The translations under genes were made by a program, and so were the position numbers. The notes beneath the pieces were generated by a model, which saw nothing but the letters and a program-made list of their open reading frames with translations, searched no databases and was not told where the DNA came from. Positions 34,865 to 43,312 of a DNA stretch of 64,000 nucleotides are shown here, piece after piece (the first letter of the stretch is position 1; each line of letters opens with the position of its first letter). Origin of the DNA: Neobacillus niacini (GTDB lineage Bacteria > Bacillota > Bacilli > Bacillales > Cytobacillaceae). Location of the stretch: assembly GCF_023715415.1 (NCBI RefSeq), contig NZ_JAMBOB010000001.1, positions 434,001-498,000 of the forward strand, written 5' to 3'.

Positions 34865-36465
34865 CTAGTGTTCCCACCCTTCATTGAAGAGGGGGAAGGA
34901 GGAGAAGCCGAAAATACCTTTTGTTCAGATTCGCTTCTTATATATTTCGGTCTTTTTTTCATGTTCCAGAATGGAAACCTGACAAACACATCCTTTTGGT
35001 CCTCAATAATAAAAGGTGCTATGGGTGCTAAATAAGGCACTCCAAACGAACGTAATGCTGCTAAATGGGCAACCATAGCCACCAGAACAAGTAATACCCC
35101 ATATAAGCCTAAAATTGCCGCAAAAAAGATTAATAAAAAGCGCAATAATCTGGAGGCTGTTGCAAAACTGTAAATCGGGGATACAAAATTAGCAATTGCC
35201 GTGATTGAAACAATAATAATCATTATATTTGATATAATCCCAGCTTCTGCTGCTGCCTGGCCAATTACCAATGCACCCACAATCGAAACCATTTGGCCGA
35301 CAACTCGCGGCATCCTGACCCCGGCTTCTCTTAATATCTCAAATGTGATTTCCATCACCAATACTTCAACGACGGCCGGGAATGGAATCCCCTCACGCTG
35401 TGCAATAACGCTTAATAGTAAAGTAGTTGGCAATAATTCATGATGATAAGTTAAAACACCTACATAAATAGATGGTGTTAGCAGCGCAATCATGAACGAA
35501 AGATATCGAATCATCCTCAAAAAGCTTCCTAAGAAAAAAGACTGATAATAATCCTCTGGACTTTCAAAGAAGTTTACAAAAACGGCAGGCACAATTAAGG
35601 CAAATGGCGTGCCATCTATGAGAATGACCATTTTCCCTTCCATTAAATTGGCTGCAACGGTGTCTGGACGTTCTGTATTAAGTGCCAACGGAAACAATGT
35701 GAATGTTTTATCAGCTATTAACTCCTCAATATTGCCACTCTCAAAAATGGCACTAACCTTTATTTTCTTTAATCTATTTCGAACTTCCTGTATAATTGCC
35801 TCGTTCGCAATCCCTTTAAAAAATCCTAAATAAACAGTGGTTTGAGTATCTTCTCCAATCGTATATTGTTCAAAACGAAGATTTTTGTTGCGTATCCTCC
35901 TTCTAATGAGGCTGACATTTGTCGAAATGGATTCAATAAACGCATCCTTCGGTCCTCTAATTACTGTTTGTGAAGTCGGTTCTGCAACTGACCTTTTTTC
36001 TCCATTCATTATGTTAACAGCTAGTGCTTTGTCTATATGTTCTACAACAATAACAACGCTCCCATTAATAATTTCATGTATCGATTCATCTTTTGAACTG
36101 ACAATTTTATAGCTTGCTCCACCAAAAATTCCTTTACAATAAGCTGATAATTCATCAATATTTTTTAAATATTCACCGATTGGGGAGATTGAAGATAAAA
36201 ATTTTGATGTAGTCTCCTTAAGACTTGTTGAATCAACCATACTTTCCAAAAAAAGGATTTTGACGTTCCTTTCTGATATTATACCTTCAATCATCTTAAT
36301 ATCTGCTGAATTTCCAAAAGCATTAATCACTTCTGATGGCAGCGTTTCAACGGTTAAATCAAAACTTTCCTTTTTCTCTTCCACTTTTTTTTCAGTGTTC
36401 CTTAATTTATCTTCAATTTTTATTGGTTTCTTTAATAAACGACGATTTGGTCTGCTCGGTGCCAT
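34861..36465 (-). CDS. GerA family germinant receptor (A subunit)
   Basis: Spore germination protein of 534 aa with a large hydrophilic N-terminal domain and about five or six membrane helices (about 290-490), including the family stretch EGKMVILIDGTPFALIVPAVFVNFFESPEDYYQ. It senses nutrients in the spore inner membrane and is thought to be the ion-conducting subunit. AAAGGAGAA precedes the ATG. It begins 53 bases inside the end of the B gene. The ligand cannot be predicted from sequence. Confidence 0.95.
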   Translation of the reverse strand: MAPSRPNRRLLKKPIKIEDKLRNTEKKVEEKKESFDLTVETLPSEVINAFGNSADIKMIEGIISERNVKILFLESMVDSTSLKETTSKFLSSISPIGEYLKNIDELSAYCKGIFGGASYKIVSSKDESIHEIINGSVVIVVEHIDKALAVNIMNGEKRSVAEPTSQTVIRGPKDAFIESISTNVSLIRRRIRNKNLRFEQYTIGEDTQTTVYLGFFKGIANEAIIQEVRNRLKKIKVSAIFESGNIEELIADKTFTLFPLALNTERPDTVAANLMEGKMVILIDGTPFALIVPAVFVNFFESPEDYYQSFFLGSFLRMIRYLSFMIALLTPSIYVGVLTYHHELLPTTLLLSVIAQREGIPFPAVVEVLVMEITFEILREAGVRMPRVVGQMVSIVGALVIGQAAAEAGIISNIMIIIVSITAIANFVSPIYSFATASRLLRFLLIFFAAILGLYGVLLVLVAMVAHLAALRSFGVPYLAPIAPFIIEDQKDVFVRFPFWNMKKRPKYIRSESEQKVFSASPPSPSSMKGGNTS

Positions 36466-37582
36466 CCTGTTCTCCTTTCCTTTTCGATTTTATTTTCCGT
36501 TGTTTCCACATCACCAATAGAAATAGTATCAAAGGAAGTACAACTTGGAATGGAAAGTGCAGGTAATAAGGAACCATTTTAATGCCTTCTTGGATGTGGT
36601 CAGCAAAATCAACGGACACTAAAATTGAAAATAAAGAAATAATCATTGAGATTGGGATGGCAAAATACCGATAAGGCAGCTTAAAAATATACTCCAAACC
36701 TTTTAAACCAGCATAAAAAAACAAGGAACCTTTGATAAAGACACCTAACATGATTATAAATACAACCAATGCATCAAGTCTCTCAATAAAATTCCCAATT
36801 GAGACTAATCTTGCCGTACTTAACAGGGGAAAGTTAGAGCGTGCAACGGAATCAGCACCAAGGGAAACAATCATAAGGATGGCCGAAACGCTAAGTATAA
36901 GGGTTGCCGTACCCACACCCACTATCGAAACCCGAAGACTATATTTTTTATTGGTTAAACTAGCATAAATGACACTAAAGGCAATCATTTCTCCATATGG
37001 AAAAAACGCTAATTCAGTAAAAGCAGTTTTAATAACAGGCATTACTCCCTCGCCTAGGATAGGCTGCAACTGCTTAAACTCTAGGCTGCCACTGGCAAAT
37101 AAGAAGATTGCCAACAATAAAAAAAAACCGAAAAGATAAGGTGTAAAAATTTCAGATGTCCGGGCTAGGACTTCAATTCCCAAATACAAAATATAGCCCA
37201 TTAAAAGACAAAAGGTTAAGGACATCATTTCAATCGGAGAATTCGGTAAAATGGCAGTAGCCATTAACTCTCCAAAGTCTCTAATGACTCTGCTGGATAT
37301 ATAAAGATAATAAACAATGTAAATAAGTGTACAAACAATGGTAATCTTTCTGCCAATGCAAAATTCAAAAACTTGAAACATATTTTTGTCTGGAAAGCGA
37401 TATATGAAGAAATGAAAAAATGTAATGATACCTATTCCTATTAATCCACCAAGTAATATAGCTAACCAGGCATCATTTTTCGCATCTCCACCCACTCCAA
37501 CGACAATCGCACTGCCAAGTAAAAAATTTATTAACAGTGTTAACAGCTGACTTAAGGATATATTCTCCTTTTCTATTTTCAT
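36413..37582 (-). CDS. GerB family germinant receptor (B subunit)
   Basis: APC-fold spore germination permease-like protein of 389 aa with about ten membrane helices; in GerBB/GerAB this subunit binds the germinant. Motifs NFLLGSAIVVGVGGDAKNDAWLA and FIERLDALVVFIIMLGVFIK fit the family. The unusually long 53-base overlap with the A gene includes a Lys/Glu-rich, hydrophilic tail. It overlaps the small D gene by 4 bases. Confidence 0.95.
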   Translation of the reverse strand: MKIEKENISLSQLLTLLINFLLGSAIVVGVGGDAKNDAWLAILLGGLIGIGIITFFHFFIYRFPDKNMFQVFEFCIGRKITIVCTLIYIVYYLYISSRVIRDFGELMATAILPNSPIEMMSLTFCLLMGYILYLGIEVLARTSEIFTPYLFGFFLLLAIFLFASGSLEFKQLQPILGEGVMPVIKTAFTELAFFPYGEMIAFSVIYASLTNKKYSLRVSIVGVGTATLILSVSAILMIVSLGADSVARSNFPLLSTARLVSIGNFIERLDALVVFIIMLGVFIKGSLFFYAGLKGLEYIFKLPYRYFAIPISMIISLFSILVSVDFADHIQEGIKMVPYYLHFPFQVVLPLILFLLVMWKQRKIKSKRKGEQDGTEQTKSSFIKETNKN

Positions 37583-37824
37583 CCTTGTGTCCTCTCATCT
37601 GCATTGCTCTCTTTTTTTGAACGATGGATACGAAAATCGATGATTACACTTGAAATCAAACCCAAAACAGCCCCAAACAAGGCTATATATCTGCCAATAG
37701 CAATTTCTGAATATAAAATATTTTTCATTGCTTCAAAAAAGGAGAATTCAAATAGACTCATATCAAAAAGGGCAATAAGTATAGTTAATAAAATTACGAG
37801 TAAAATAAAAGCAAATGTTACCAT
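37579..37824 (-). CDS. Small two-helix membrane protein of the germination operon (D-type subunit)
   Basis: An 81 aa membrane protein with two hydrophobic helices (about 3-20 and 46-63) and a charged C-terminal tail. It heads the D-B-A-C germination operon and overlaps the B gene. Small two-helix D proteins of this kind accompany several Ger receptors in Bacillus and modulate receptor function. The ribosome binding site is weak, so the start is less sure. Confidence 0.7.
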   Translation of the reverse strand: MVTFAFILLVILLTILIALFDMSLFEFSFFEAMKNILYSEIAIGRYIALFGAVLGLISSVIIDFRIHRSKKESNADERTQG

Positions 37825-37885
37825 ATATAGGAAAACCCCATCACCGTCTTTACCTTATGTTTCCAAAAAACATCTGTTTTTATCC

Positions 37886-37919
37886 AACAAAAGAACCAAC
37901 AACTTTTTGTTGTTGGTTC
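37886..37919 (-). terminator. Terminator of uppP
   Basis: Perfect 11 bp stem GAACCAACAAC/GTTGTTGGTTC (37893-37903, 37909-37919) followed on the minus strand by TTTTGTT, 7 bases after the uppP stop. Confidence 0.9.
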
Positions 37920-37926
37920 ACTTTAC

Positions 37927-38760
37927 TTAAAAATACACTAGAAAAATTATTAAAGCTAACAGAATCCGATAAATCGCAAAGGGTACGAGCTTAATTTTAT
38001 CGATTAACTTTAAGAAGAATCGAATTGATATTAATGCAAAAACAAAAGCACTAATAAATCCCGCAATAAAAAATGGGAGTGCATCCATCGTCATATACTG
38101 CCAGTTTTTTAATAAGGAAAGAAAACTGGCACCTGCCATAATAGGTACTGCCATTATAAATGTAAAATCAGCTGCCGCCCGATGGCTTAAACCTAATAGA
38201 ACACCACCTGAAATAGTCGAACCGGAACGAGAAAAACCTGGCCACAATGATAAGCATTGAATGAGACCAATTGTTAGTGCTTGTTTATACGTAATCTGGT
38301 CAACAGTTTGAACTTTTGGTGTTTTTGGACCAAAGCGATCTGCAATTATCATGAAGATGGCACCAATTACTAAACCTATTAGAACAGTTTCAGTCGAAAA
38401 TAAATACTCATCTATATAGTCTTCAAGCAGTACCCCAAAGATTCCAGCTGGAATTAATCCAACAATTACTTGAGATAGTTTTAAACGATTGCCACTTTGT
38501 TCAGATAGCTTACTTTTTATTCGACCCATCCCTAACAGGTCAATGATCCTATCTTTAAATGTCACCACAACTGCTAAAATGGAACCTAGCTGGATGACTA
38601 CTTTGAAAGTATTCGCTCCATACTTTCCTAAAAACGCTTCGGACTTCAGCCACATATCATCAACGATAATCATATGCCCGGTTGAAGATACAGGGGCAAA
38701 TTCTGTTAAACCTTCTACAAAACCTAAGATAATTGCTTTAATAATCAATAATAACTCCAT
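37927..38760 (-). CDS. uppP: Undecaprenyl-diphosphatase UppP (BacA)
   Basis: Integral membrane phosphatase of 277 aa that recycles undecaprenyl diphosphate for cell-wall synthesis and gives bacitracin tolerance. The active-site motifs are EGLTEFAPVSSTGH (about 16-29) and PGFSRSGSTISGG (about 174-186). About eight helices. It is a single gene between the germination operon and the CwlO-like gene, with its own terminator. Confidence 0.95.
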   Translation of the reverse strand: MELLLIIKAIILGFVEGLTEFAPVSSTGHMIIVDDMWLKSEAFLGKYGANTFKVVIQLGSILAVVVTFKDRIIDLLGMGRIKSKLSEQSGNRLKLSQVIVGLIPAGIFGVLLEDYIDEYLFSTETVLIGLVIGAIFMIIADRFGPKTPKVQTVDQITYKQALTIGLIQCLSLWPGFSRSGSTISGGVLLGLSHRAAADFTFIMAVPIMAGASFLSLLKNWQYMTMDALPFFIAGFISAFVFALISIRFFLKLIDKIKLVPFAIYRILLALIIFLVYF

Positions 38761-38873
38761 TTACATAACTACTCCTAACTTTATCTACTGTTAATATATT
38801 TAAGGACATGGAATAACCTTTTAATTGTACTCAATATCCATTGTCTTTAGCAAATATTATTTAACACAAACAG

Positions 38874-38904
38874 AAGCGAGGCTATGCTAGCCTCGCTTTT
38901 TTAT
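38874..38904. terminator. Hairpin terminator behind the CwlO-like gene
   Basis: Perfect 11 bp stem AAGCGAGGCTA/TAGCCTCGCTT (38874-38884, 38888-38898). The stronger T tract is on the plus strand, but the only gene ending here is the minus-strand CwlO-like one (stop 38901). Confidence 0.75.
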
Positions 38905-40097
38905 TGTAAAATAATGCGATTAACTCGCCCGTTAAATTTCTCTAGCCAGTAACCAGTTGTCATATCTGCAATTGCGACGCCTGTCGAACTTTGTGATCCC
39001 AAGAACTTTCCTGCACCTAGATAAATTCCGACATGACCATCTTTTTTATAGGTATCAAAAAATACAAGGTCTCCTGGAAGCATTTCCTCTACTACGATAG
39101 GTGTTCCAGTATTTTTCAAGACTTCCGTACTAGCACCAATTTTAATTTCCACCTGGGAGTACGCCCAACTGACAAAAGCGGAACAATCAAATCTTCCATT
39201 TGCAATATCATGTTCATTTCGACCACCGCCAAATACATAAACCGAATTCCCTATATACTTAATTCCTTCTGAAATTAGACTTTTAATAGTTTCATTTGTT
39301 AACAACATCGAATCATTTAGTATTTGGTTTGGATCAATATCGGAAAGATTATACATCGTGGTAAGTGCAGAATCCTGTTGCATTAACTCTGCCTGTTCTG
39401 CAAGTGTAATTTGCTCTTTTTTCTTTAATTCTAATCTTAACCATTCATTTTGTTGTTTTTGTTCTAGAATTTGTGCCTGCATTCCTTCTAATTCCACTTT
39501 CATACTCTGAAGCTCTGTTAATTTATCTTGTACCAAATCTTGCTTCTTCTGAATATCCTGTTTATCCAATTCATACTGCTCTATAATTGATTGGTCTGCT
39601 TCAACAAAAGAGGCGACAGCACCCATGCGTCCCACAAAATCCTTAAAACTTGAGGCACCAAGTAAAACATCAAGATAATTTACCTTTCCACCATTTTCCT
39701 GAAGAGTGAGAGCACGCTTTTTTAAGATTTCATTACGCTTTTTTACTTTTTCGTTTAAGTATTCAATCTCTGAATCTAGGTCCTGTATTTCCATTTGAAA
39801 AACTTTTATTTTGTTCTCCGTTTCGAGAATAATATTATTATTATCAATGATAGCTTGCTCTACCCGGTTGATTTGCTCATTAATTTGTTTAATTTCTTCT
39901 TTTACTTGATTAAGCTCTACATTCCCTTTAAGAATTTCTAATTGAATCCTGGAACGCTGTTCGTCTATAACCTCATGATTTTTATTTTCCTCTATTACTA
40001 CTTGCTGGTTATCATTTTCTTCGGCTTCTACTTGAAGTAATACAGTTGGACTTCCAAACGTAATTATTGAACAAAAAGCTATAATCTTCTTTTTCAA
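38901..40097 (-). CDS. CwlO-like peptidoglycan DL-endopeptidase (NlpC/P60)
   Basis: Secreted cell-wall hydrolase of about 398 aa: signal peptide (ending near VEA-EEN), a long coiled coil (about 30-240, with NEILKKRALTLQENGGKVNYLDVLLGASSF like CwlO), and a C-terminal NlpC/P60 domain with catalytic Cys in FDCSAFVSWAY and His in DGHVGIY. I place the start at TTG 40097: AGGGG lies 7 bases before it and it gives a normal signal peptide, whereas the longer ATG start at 40136 adds 13 charged residues ahead of it. Confidence 0.85.
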   Translation of the reverse strand: MKKKIIAFCSIITFGSPTVLLQVEAEENDNQQVVIEENKNHEVIDEQRSRIQLEILKGNVELNQVKEEIKQINEQINRVEQAIIDNNNIILETENKIKVFQMEIQDLDSEIEYLNEKVKKRNEILKKRALTLQENGGKVNYLDVLLGASSFKDFVGRMGAVASFVEADQSIIEQYELDKQDIQKKQDLVQDKLTELQSMKVELEGMQAQILEQKQQNEWLRLELKKKEQITLAEQAELMQQDSALTTMYNLSDIDPNQILNDSMLLTNETIKSLISEGIKYIGNSVYVFGGGRNEHDIANGRFDCSAFVSWAYSQVEIKIGASTEVLKNTGTPIVVEEMLPGDLVFFDTYKKDGHVGIYLGAGKFLGSQSSTGVAIADMTTGYWLEKFNGRVNRIILQ

Positions 40098-40324
40098 TTC
40101 TTTTCCCCTGCTTTCCTTCATCACAAATCGCAACATAGTAAATTTTTCCGGTTATGTAAAACTATATATTTATTAGTTTGTTAAATTACCATAAATAATC
40201 CTATATACCCATTTTTATCCTATTCAGTTTCATCTAGAAGTATAGCATGAAATCTTGTCAAACTAATAATAGTAATATTAAATTTATGTATCAGAATGAC
40301 TTAAACAAATGTTCAATGATAAAC

Positions 40325-40356
40325 ATAAAGAAGCAGACCAATTTGTTTGATCTGCT
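40325..40356 (-). terminator. Terminator of the phaQ-phasin unit
   Basis: A 10 bp stem AGCAGATCAA/TTGGTCTGCT (two G-T pairs) at 40332-40356 on the minus strand, followed by TCTTTATG. It is 18 bases after the phasin stop. Confidence 0.7.
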
Positions 40357-40374
40357 AATTAATGGGTAACATCT

Positions 40375-40989
40375 TTAATTTGTTTTAAAAAGCTCTTTAA
40401 CACTATTTTTACCACGATTTACAATCTCATTATGAGTACTTCTAGCCATTTTAACATACTCATTGGTAACTTGCTGCCAAGCATTTCTACGTTCACGTGC
40501 ATAGTCAATGTTAGCTTCAGTACTCTTTTCGAAATTATCTTCTAACTGGTCAATAATTTGGAATACAGATTTGATTGGAGTGAGAGCCAGGTTCTCTAAT
40601 TGATTCGATACCTCTTTAAGTTGCTCTTTAAGCTCTACCCTTTCATTCATCATTTCTGCTTCAACTTTTTCTTCGTCTTTGTTGAGCTGTTCCCTGCGAG
40701 TATTCACTTGCTCCATCAATCCAGATACAACTTCTTTGTTTGTTATTTTAGTTTGATTATAGAGGTCACCAAGTGACTTTCTATATTGCTTGTTGAACTT
40801 AATGACTTCCTTTAGAGCGTTCACATATGCATCTTCACGGTTTTCACGCAATTGTCTTGCCCGTTCAAGTGATTGCTCATACTGATTCCATAGTGTATCT
40901 ACAAATAAACCTTCATTCTTAGTTTCTTCTGCAGCTGGTATCATTTTTTCTTCAACTGCAAGAACACTTTCACTCTTTTTCTGTGCCAT
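40375..40989 (-). CDS. PHA granule-associated phasin-like protein (PhaP-like)
   Basis: A 204 aa, almost wholly helical, charged protein with no membrane helix: LWNQYEQSLERARQLRENREDAYVNALKEVIKFNKQYRKSLGDLYNQ shares the layout of Bacillus PHA phasins, which coat polyhydroxyalkanoate granules. Its position right behind phaQ (overlapping by 20 bases) is the phaQ-phaP type arrangement and is the main reason for the call. A paralogue-like protein is at 43313-44038. Confidence 0.75.
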   Translation of the reverse strand: MAQKKSESVLAVEEKMIPAAEETKNEGLFVDTLWNQYEQSLERARQLRENREDAYVNALKEVIKFNKQYRKSLGDLYNQTKITNKEVVSGLMEQVNTRREQLNKDEEKVEAEMMNERVELKEQLKEVSNQLENLALTPIKSVFQIIDQLEDNFEKSTEANIDYARERRNAWQQVTNEYVKMARSTHNEIVNRGKNSVKELFKTN

Positions 40990-41407
40990 CGTCTTTCCTC
41001 CTCTTTTTACTGTTTACTTTCTCTATCGAATCCTTCTTTTGAAATGAAGGAATATAGAGCTCAAGGAAACTTGAATACATTGTGAAGAATTGGTCTAGCA
41101 TCGATTGGTACGATTCTAGTTGATTGGCATAGCCTTTTAAGTATGTAATACCAGCTTTTGTTATGGAATATCTTCTTTTGGCAGGGCCACTGCCATTTGT
41201 ATCCCACTCAGATGATACTAGTTCTTCCTTTTCTAGCTGTCTTAACAGTCTGTAGAGATTTCCCTGATCAATCGTTTTAAACCCAAATGTTTGTAATTTC
41301 TGGCTTAGCTCATATCCGTGAAGAGACATTCTGCTAAGAAGCAATAGAATAAATGGCAGAACAAAGTTTTTTGAAGGATTGACAGATTGATTCTCTTGAT
41401 TTACCAT
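40970..41407 (-). CDS. phaQ: PhaQ-type PadR transcriptional repressor
   Basis: Winged-helix regulator of 145 aa in the PadR family. FVLPFILLLLSRMSLHGYELSQKLQTFGFKTIDQGNLYRLLRQLEKEELVSSEW (about 15-68) is the PadR wing-helix core. PhaQ of Bacillus megaterium represses the phasin gene and is released by PHB granules. Here it precedes a phasin-like gene, and its promoter overlaps that of a divergent hydrolase. GAGGTG precedes the ATG. Confidence 0.88.
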   Translation of the reverse strand: MVNQENQSVNPSKNFVLPFILLLLSRMSLHGYELSQKLQTFGFKTIDQGNLYRLLRQLEKEELVSSEWDTNGSGPAKRRYSITKAGITYLKGYANQLESYQSMLDQFFTMYSSFLELYIPSFQKKDSIEKVNSKKRRKDDGTEKE

Positions 41408-41431
41408 TTTTATATCACCTCACCTATATGT

Positions 41432-41483
41432 ATTTTACACCTATGAGTAATATTTTGTCAACTCGACAAATAAATGTTATTAT
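41432..41483. promoter_or_regulatory. Overlapping divergent promoters with a shared dyad (phaQ / hydrolase)
   Basis: For phaQ (minus) TTGACA (41456-41461) and TAAAAT (41432-41437) are 18 bases apart. For the hydrolase (plus) TTGTCA (41455-41460) and TATTAT (41478-41483) are 17 apart. The two -35 boxes share bases, and a dyad TTTGTC-AACTC-GACAAA (41454-41470) covers both, so one repressor there could control both directions. PhaQ is the obvious candidate, by inference. Confidence 0.6.
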
Positions 41484-41557
41484 ATGGGGTAACATCACGT
41501 TTACAATTTTCGTATGTTGGTAATAAAGTTTAATAAAAAATTGAAGGTGGTGTCAAA

Positions 41558-42340
41558 TTGAACCAATCTAAGGTAAGTATGTTGGGGATGCCATATTTAC
41601 ATTTTGGCAAGGGTGAACCAGTAGTTCTAATTCATGGATTAGGTGAAGTGAAGGAAGGGTGGCATTCACAATTTGAATTAGCTGATCAGTATGAGTTAAT
41701 AATTCCTGATTTGCGCGGTCATGGTGAATGTACCAAAACCGAAGGGATATCTATTCCAAATTTCGCTTCAGATGTTATTGCTTTATTAAACGAATTAAAA
41801 ATTGAAAACGCTAACATTTTAGGCTTGTCAATGGGCGGTGCAGTTGCTCAAGAAATTTATCGTCAAGCCCCCCACCTAGTACGCTCTCTCATGTTGATCA
41901 GTACATTCCACTTTTTCCCAAATAAACTCAGAAAACCGTTATTAAATTTTAAGAAAATAAGATTAGGTGCCGCTGCGACGGATAATGAACTAAAAGAAAC
42001 AGCAGCACATATGAGCCTCTATTCTTGGTCAGAGGAGAATATGAATCACTTTAAACAATATTTTCAGCCGAAACGTAACATCTTTTTAAAATCTCTAAAA
42101 GCTTGTTTTCAAGTAAACAATATTTCTTTATTACCTTCGATAAAAGTTCCAACACTTATCATTGGCTGTCAATATGACTCGGTTTTACCTGTTTGGATTC
42201 AATATTGCATGCACAAGCTGATTCCTCATTCAGAATTTATCATTATGCGAAATTCGGGGCATTTAGCAAAGTTAGAAGCAACAAACCGGTTTAATCTTCT
42301 GCTAAGAAAGTTCTTAAACCGGCATAAGGCTGCTGCTTGA
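41558..42340 (+). CDS. Alpha/beta hydrolase, possible PHA depolymerase or thioesterase
   Basis: Alpha/beta-hydrolase fold protein of 260 aa: oxyanion loop HGLGEVKEGW, nucleophile Ser91 in GLSMGG, acid Asp in CQYDSVLP and His in NSGHLAKLE. Substrate is unknown. It is divergent from phaQ and convergent with a PhaR-like gene, so an intracellular PHB depolymerase role is plausible but not proven. Start is TTG 41558 with GAAGGTGGTG upstream; an ATG seven codons on lacks a comparable site. Terminator directly behind. Confidence 0.75.
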   Translation: MNQSKVSMLGMPYLHFGKGEPVVLIHGLGEVKEGWHSQFELADQYELIIPDLRGHGECTKTEGISIPNFASDVIALLNELKIENANILGLSMGGAVAQEIYRQAPHLVRSLMLISTFHFFPNKLRKPLLNFKKIRLGAAATDNELKETAAHMSLYSWSEENMNHFKQYFQPKRNIFLKSLKACFQVNNISLLPSIKVPTLIIGCQYDSVLPVWIQYCMHKLIPHSEFIIMRNSGHLAKLEATNRFNLLLRKFLNRHKAAA

Positions 42341-42347
42341 TTTATTG

Positions 42348-42379
42348 AGAGGGAAGGATGGGGGTCCTTCCCTCTATTA
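42348..42379. terminator. Terminator between hydrolase and PhaR-like gene
   Basis: Perfect 11 bp stem AGAGGGAAGGA/TCCTTCCCTCT (42348-42358, 42365-42375), loop TGGGGG, just behind the hydrolase stop codon. It can serve the minus-strand transcript too, beyond the mobile repeat. Confidence 0.85.
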
Positions 42380-42394
42380 ACACGTTTTTTAATT

Positions 42395-42577
42395 GGCTGT
42401 GTTAAACTTGGCTGTTGATTTGCGCTCCAGGCGCTACGCTTTCCGCGGGCTCGCCCGTGAGCCTCCTCGCAGCTTCGCTCCTGCGGGGTCTCACTCAGCT
42501 CGTTCGTCCCGCAGGAGTCGAGCGCCCTCCTCTCCAATCAACAGGTTCTTAAATCAACAGTATCCATAAACACAGCC
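42395..42577. repeat. MITE-like GC-rich palindromic repeat, copy 2, with 8 bp duplication
   Basis: A 183 bp element beginning GGCTGTGTTAAA and ending AAACACAGCC, flanked on both sides by TTTTAATT (42387-42394 and 42578-42585), an exact 8 bp target duplication. The inner left part (GCTGTTGATTTGCGCTCCAG) and the GC-rich core match copy 1 at 16831-17014, in the same orientation. It is inserted at the stop codon (42584-42586) of the minus-strand PhaR-like gene. Frames through it are not genes. It resembles a non-autonomous relative of an ISL3-type element (GGCT ends, 8 bp duplication), by inference. Confidence 0.9.
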
Positions 42578-42583
42578 TTTTAA

Positions 42584-43294
42584 TTAAACAGTTGTAACTA
42601 ATTCTTTTTCTTTCGTCTTGCCTTTTTGATTTTCTTTACCCACAAGCCCCTTTAATAAAGCTAATTCGTTTTTGATTTCTGTTAATTGACCTAATCCAAC
42701 TTTTACTTCCTCTAAATCAGTGTGAATGGTTTTACTCTCATCACGACTTTCCATTTTCAAGATTTCCTTCTGTGTTTCTTTTATTTCCTCAAGTTCCTCT
42801 CTAACATTACGAAGGTTAACTTGAATAATTTTTATGTCTACTAAATCCTTGCGTATTTCTTGAAAGTCATCCTTCATTGTTTTCAATTCAGATACTTCTT
42901 GAATGGTTCTTTGGAATTCTACTTGCATTTGTTTAACCATACTTACCATTTCTTGAAACAATGCTAGATTTTCTTTATTTATTTCACTAAGACCCTCCTG
43001 TAATTTCCAAATCCGTTCTTCTAAGATATCCATTTTTCCTTCCGCTTGTATTGAAAGATTGGCAACATTAGCAACATCCTTTTTGGTAGGGATATTCATA
43101 ATACCAGCCATAAGCTCTTGATTTTTCCTTAAAAGTTCCATGTTACGCGAGTGAACACCTAAGCCGGTATTGGCTAAACGAACAAATTCATTATTATCTG
43201 CAGCCATAAAGAATAGACCGTTTATTTGTTTTTCCCACATCTCACTAATCTGTTTAAAACCTTCGTACGGATTATACATCTTTTTGTTTGCCAT
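42584..43294 (-). CDS. PhaR-like PHA synthase subunit / granule protein
   Basis: A 236 aa protein with a short N-terminal aromatic segment (YNPYEGFKQISEMWEKQING) and a long coiled coil. NIPTKKDVANVANLSIQAEGKMDILEERI closely resembles the NMPTKEDIANVASLV region of PhaR, the subunit required by class IV PHA synthases. It is longer than Bacillus PhaR (about 200 aa) owing to extended coiled coil. No PhaC lies nearby, so it may partner a distant synthase or act only at granules. The mobile repeat is inserted at its stop codon. Confidence 0.78.
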   Translation of the reverse strand: MANKKMYNPYEGFKQISEMWEKQINGLFFMAADNNEFVRLANTGLGVHSRNMELLRKNQELMAGIMNIPTKKDVANVANLSIQAEGKMDILEERIWKLQEGLSEINKENLALFQEMVSMVKQMQVEFQRTIQEVSELKTMKDDFQEIRKDLVDIKIIQVNLRNVREELEEIKETQKEILKMESRDESKTIHTDLEEVKVGLGQLTEIKNELALLKGLVGKENQKGKTKEKELVTTV

Positions 43295-43312
43295 TCTTCA
43301 TCATCCTTATTC

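Noticed and set aside
42226-42537. Open frame through repeat copy 2
   Set aside because: It spans the repeat, the terminator and the end of the hydrolase gene on the opposite strand; not a gene.
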